DNA of 64,000 nucleotides, taken from the NCBI GenBank assembly GCA_018398805.1, contig JAGFBZ010002129.1:1-64000 (forward strand), read 5' to 3'. Each line of letters starts with the position of its first letter. The first letter of the stretch is position 1. A program made the position numbers and the translations under genes. The notes under the pieces are model-generated. The model did not search any database, was not told the origin of the DNA, and saw only the letters and a program-made list of their open reading frames with translations. The DNA is from Hirundichthys speculiger. Lineage: Eukaryota > Chordata > Actinopteri > Beloniformes > Exocoetidae. Below, piece after piece: positions 60,401 to 64,000 of the stretch.

Positions 60401-63205
60401 TATATTATGAGTGTATAAGCATGTATAAGCAAGTATATTCCAGCACAACTGAAGTTCATAAAACAGAATCTGAACAAACCAAAAAATTTCTGGAACCCAT
60501 GGACAGATTAGACGAACGTGGAGTTGTTTAGCCTTATTGCACAGAGCCACATTTGGTGAAAACCAAAGCACAAATTTCAACCTGGGCACCTTGCAGTCAT
60601 TGAGTTTACCATGAGATCTTGTGTGTACCAGACTACTCTAGAGACAAATATGAGCTCATCTGTCTGACAGCTAAAGGTTGGTTGTAGTTGGGTCATAGAA
60701 CAATAATCTCAAGTGTCTAAGCAAAACCACAACAGAAAATGTGGAAAAGAAAAGAATTAAGCTGTTGTAATGTCCTAATAGTCCAGCTCTCAAAGCAATA
60801 GAGGCTACCTGTGTACCACAAAAACGCTGCTTGTTTTATCTGCTAGGTGGCAGCACCAGTCGCAAGGCATTGCATTGGGAGATTTTTGCAGACACAACCA
60901 CTTTCAGTTAAGAAAGCAATAACCCAAAAAAACTGATACGGATCATTCATTTTATGTCATTTTCATTTTTTTTCAAACAACCATGGTGTACTACTTCGAT
61001 GCTGTGGAGTGTACATCACATAAGCAAAGAAGCTACACATCTATACCTTTATGGCTGATGTGACGTGCTTAAAAGTGGCCAAAAGATAGCCCTGCGCAGA
61101 AAAGGCAGAAGGCAGTGATTAGGTGTGAGGGGAAATGCTGAACCTGGACAAGGAAAAGATCAGCCCTGAAGGTGACAGTGATCATGAGTACTTTGCTTTA
61201 ACTAACTGGGGGAAGCCACATGTGCGGGGAAGACCAGAAAGGCACAAGTCGCCTGGTGGTGATACCACTATACAAAATATATTCGTACATTCTCTTGCAT
61301 TTTTCATTTTATTTCATTTTTCATGTTCTGTAGTTCTGCCTCTGCTGCTTTATTTGTTTTCTTATTGTAAAAAAAAGGGGTAATCACAACTGTATGTATT
61401 TGAAGATGTATGCAACACAAACCCAAATATTAAGAAATTAAAAAAAAAGAAAAGAGAGAGGCACAGGTCTGCAAAATGAGTGCGTGACTGTGCTGCCAAC
61501 CAAATGTGTCACGTTCTGTGGTAGTTGGGTAGCCTCTATTAAAAATGCTGTGGTCTGAGCTGTGCCAGTGCATGGTTCATGCTGTATTTCATCAAAGCGC
61601 AGAGGATGAAATAAAGTTTCCCAATCAAGACACAAATAAAGTCATACCTGAAATGACGACTTCATATTATCGCTGCTAAAGGGAACTATAGAATACAATG
61701 AATAAAATCCCCCAAAAGGACAAAGTGGTTAAACTGTTTCATGTTGTTTGTCTGAGGTTGTAGTTGCCTAATACAGTAGACCCTTCAAAAAAGTTATGAT
61801 TTTATTATGTTTTTAAACAACAAACAGGATTAAAAGAGGTCAGTCATAACTTTTGCACAAATTAGGTTTCATTATAGCAAATGCTTACTTAAGCTGTTAT
61901 CAGAATGACATGTGGCATTTAAAGAGATGAAATGATCATAAAAAAATAAGTAGTTAAGTATTTGGAAATAAAAAAAATTATAATAATTTTAATTAAGAGG
62001 TTTATTTGTGAATCTAAGCATTTTACTAACTTCAAACTGGGTTCAGGATCCTGTTTATCAGTCTGGCTTTTCCCATCAGTTGGTATTTGGGATGAAGAGG
62101 TCCAAGAAGGTCTTATTTTATGTACTTTCCTTTAATCTCCAAGAACAAAAATCAAAATAAACGCAGCACCTGTTTGCCAGCACCTGCTCTTTTCTGCATC
62201 CTTTGCACATTGTCGATCTCATAAACCTTGATCTCGTAGGACTCTGGGATTCCTCGATCCATCCAGCGGGAGCGAAGGCCACTGGATGAGCGTTTCAAGG
62301 ATGGCGGTGCATCATGGGAAAGACGGCGCTGGTGAGTACCTAAGAGATTGTAAAGGTGCTGTGAAATGCGTCTGAGCTCCTCCTTTACTTTCTCTAAAAA
62401 AAAAAAAATCTAAGCTAATCAAGCCATCTTTAATGCTGTTTCTTTCAGCTTGTTAATTTCAAGTCTAATGTTTGATGTTAAAAAAGTAAAGAGGAGCCAC
62501 TGTGGCCGTATCTTAAATTTGCCTGAGGGTAAAAGCAGCTTGAAGGGCTTCCATATTATTCATAAGATAGAAGACTGGAGACATCATGTCTGTTTCTCTG
62601 TCTAGACGGTATACGAAAACATGGTTTATGTTTTATTTCATCAAAGTGCAGATGAGTTAATTGCAGCAAATTTGATGGGTGGGGGGGGGGGGGTGTACTG
62701 ACAGATTCTAATCACAAACAAAGCCCTAAAAGCTTTTTGTATCATAGCTATGTCCTGTGTGTGTATAATTCCATTAGTAAGTAAGGTTTTGCAAGTGCAG
62801 ACAATAAAAGAATATATATATATATATATATATATATACAGTCATGGAAAAAATTATTAGACCACCCTTGTTTTCTTCAGTTTCTTTTCTTGTTCATTTT
62901 AATGCCTGGTACAACTAAAGGTACATTTGTTTGGACAAACTTAACGATAACCACAAAGATTGCTCAAAAGAGTTTTATTTAAGAGCTGATATCTTACAAT
63001 TTTCCATGGTTTTCTTGATTATAACCTAAATCACTTAAGTTTTTACATCAATAGCTATGGCGTTGTACTGCCAAAAAACCGCTTTTATGCATTCATGTTT
63101 TTCTTTTCTGTCTGTTTTAGTCACATGATGACGTTTAGTGGTACCAGGTATTAAAATGAACAAGAAAGTGAAGAAAAAATGGTGGTCTAATAATTTTTTC
63201 CATGA

Positions 63206-63240
<35 letters not shown>

Positions 63241-64000
63241 GAAGAAGCACGCATCCAAAAATCCACCAGATTGAGTGCTGATCAAATTGTAAATTGATTT
63301 TGGAAAAACAATGCAGAAATGAAATCCAACACTTGAGCTCTTTGGTGTGCGTATCCATCAGTTCTTTCACGTTGTAATGCACAGAAATATTTTAAATAAT
63401 TGATTAGATTAACACTCTTAATTCTTCTGGTTTTATACTTCCATTAGCGTCAGCCGTCACCGGGTTCATATATTAATGATGTCATGCAACACACAATTGG
63501 ACTTTTAACACCGATAAGGAAACTAGGTCTGCATGCGTTCTACAGATGCTTGTCATACCTAATTAATGTCACATTAATATGTCATGTGGTCAGAGTGCAA
63601 ACCTAACAAAAAAAAAAAAAATGCCACAATGCCATTCATGTAAAAAATTGTTGCTAGTTAGCATGTTGCATTTTTATCAGGAATAGAAATTATGCTACTA
63701 AGCCATGCAAATGAATGTTTTGGGGGTGGGAAAATATCATTGACCCTTTTAAGACCCATATGTTGCATCATCATCATACTTTGGACTAAAAGTTGTAAAT
63801 GTTCAGTGAATGTCATTAGAGTCAGTTCATAAAAAGGGCATTTAAATCCAGGTGTTTTACCTGTGTTTCCTCCTCGCCTCCGAGATGAGCGGCTGCTGCG
63901 AGCCACGCTGAGGAGAGAGCCGCTTCTGTCACTGACAGAGTCTCTGTTTGAAGTGCTGCTGCTGCATGTGGCTTCACTGTCCCTCATCATGCTGTCATAT
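57444..64000 (-). CDS. kif26b: KIF26-family kinesin, C-terminal exons (partial)
   Basis: Four exons, reading 64000-63861 (partial at the window edge), 62393-62170, 58376-58226, 57643-57444 (TAA). All are GT-AG and in phase: the junctions create an E codon after RRRGGNT, a Q/G boundary and an F codon in KWNQE-F-DLW. Landmarks are a serine/arginine-rich stretch ([14 protein letters not shown]), [14 protein letters not shown], a coiled-coil segment beginning [15 protein letters not shown], and [27 protein letters not shown] near the end, which together are diagnostic of the KIF26A/B C-terminus. KIF26 proteins are unconventional, ATPase-dead kinesin-11 family members that bind microtubules and act in cell adhesion and Wnt5a-Ror signalling. 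I choose kif26b over kif26a because CNST and SCCPDH neighbour KIF26B in human. The motor domain lies beyond the window. Between the D of CFD and the stop there is a lysine/arginine-rich extension (KRRKKRRRK). Confidence 0.85.
59690..61810 (+). mobile_element. degenerate Tc1-like transposon, interrupted by an insertion
   Basis: The left end contains AAATGCAACCTCAGATGAAC (about 59697) and the right end its complement (about 61750-61775). Inside, [12 protein letters not shown] at 59951 is the start of a Tc1-like transposase. Further catalytic-region remnants lie at 60540-60760 (a TTTGGTGAAAACC..., GGGCACCTTGCAGTCATTGA-type stretch). The expected length is about 1.6 kb, so extra sequence (about 60798-61540) has inserted. 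Many stops make it dead. It is the same family as the 42620 fragment. Confidence 0.7.
60798..61540. repeat. insertion nested in the Tc1 relic
   Basis: Starts with AATAGAGGCTACCTG and ends near 61529-61540 with its complement GTAGCCTCTATT, so it has short inverted ends. Its first 160 bases are shared with 48405-48589. Confidence 0.5.
62815..62838. repeat. (TA)n microsatellite
   Basis: TA dinucleotide run; a second run lies at 63209-63236 on the other side of a MITE. Confidence 0.9.
62839..63208. mobile_element. mariner-type MITE inside a TA repeat
   Basis: A 370-bp element with inverted ends CAGTCATGGAAAAAATTAT and (complement) the same sequence, extending through TAGACCACC. It is inserted at TA within a TA repeat, as expected for Tc1/mariner. 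It lies in a kif26b intron and has no coding frame. Confidence 0.85.

Larger units (their letters stand above)
58377..62169 (-). other. kif26b: kif26b penultimate large intron
   Basis: A 3.8-kb intron. From 58377 to about 59690 nothing was recognised. From 59690 to 61810 it holds a Tc1 relic interrupted by another repeat. Acceptor and donor positions follow from phase matching of the flanking exons. Confidence 0.6.

Noticed and set aside
1..64000. tRNA, rRNA or known small RNA genes
   Set aside because: No intact cloverleaf with A and B boxes or rRNA sequence was recognised; the only tRNA-like B box is in the SINE-like repeat at 54.4 kb.

Overview
This is a vertebrate nuclear window, almost certainly from a teleost fish and probably a percomorph. 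Coding exons are short, GT-AG spliced and separated by long introns. The interspersed repeats are fish types: Tc1-like relics, hAT and Harbinger MITEs, and RTE- and L2/CR1-like LINE fragments. Four protein genes are supported. All were recognised by translating exons and checking that splice phases join; no database search was possible.

Layout: (1) 1-2.9 kb, + strand: the last coding exon and long 3' UTR of snap25 (t-SNARE). (2) 2.9-11.1 kb: intergenic, with a Tc1/mariner relic and a LINE 3' fragment. (3) 11.1-20.4 kb, - strand: a complete 12-exon sccpdh (saccharopine dehydrogenase-like oxidoreductase, 427 aa), convergent with snap25, with a promoter region holding a perfect CLEAR palindrome and a YY1-type site. 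(4) 20.4-27.8 kb: intergenic, with RTE fragments, a C45-A3-C35-A11 tract and a deleted Tc1 copy. (5) 27.8-44.2 kb, - strand: cnst (consortin), at least ten coding exons including 31-nt and 22-nt micro-exons; its first coding exon is only partly resolved. (6) 44.2-56 kb: upstream region of cnst, with a GC-rich putative promoter near 50.3-51.1 kb and a dense cluster of TIR transposons (several hAT MITEs with 8-bp target duplications, and a Harbinger-like element). (7) 56.1-64 kb, - strand: the 3' end of a KIF26-family kinesin, most likely kif26b; the motor domain lies beyond the right edge.

The genes do not form an operon or a shared pathway. In human, SCCPDH, CNST and KIF26B lie in one region (1q44), so this is a conserved synteny block, here joined to snap25. 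Three of the four products act in membrane traffic or on the cytoskeleton: SNAP-25 in exocytosis, consortin in trans-Golgi sorting of connexins, KIF26 as an unconventional kinesin. I found no new molecular machine. The most worthwhile leads are two perfect CLEAR (TFEB/MITF) palindromes upstream of sccpdh and cnst, the micro-exon structure and unclear N-terminus of consortin, and the transposon cluster at the cnst 5' end.
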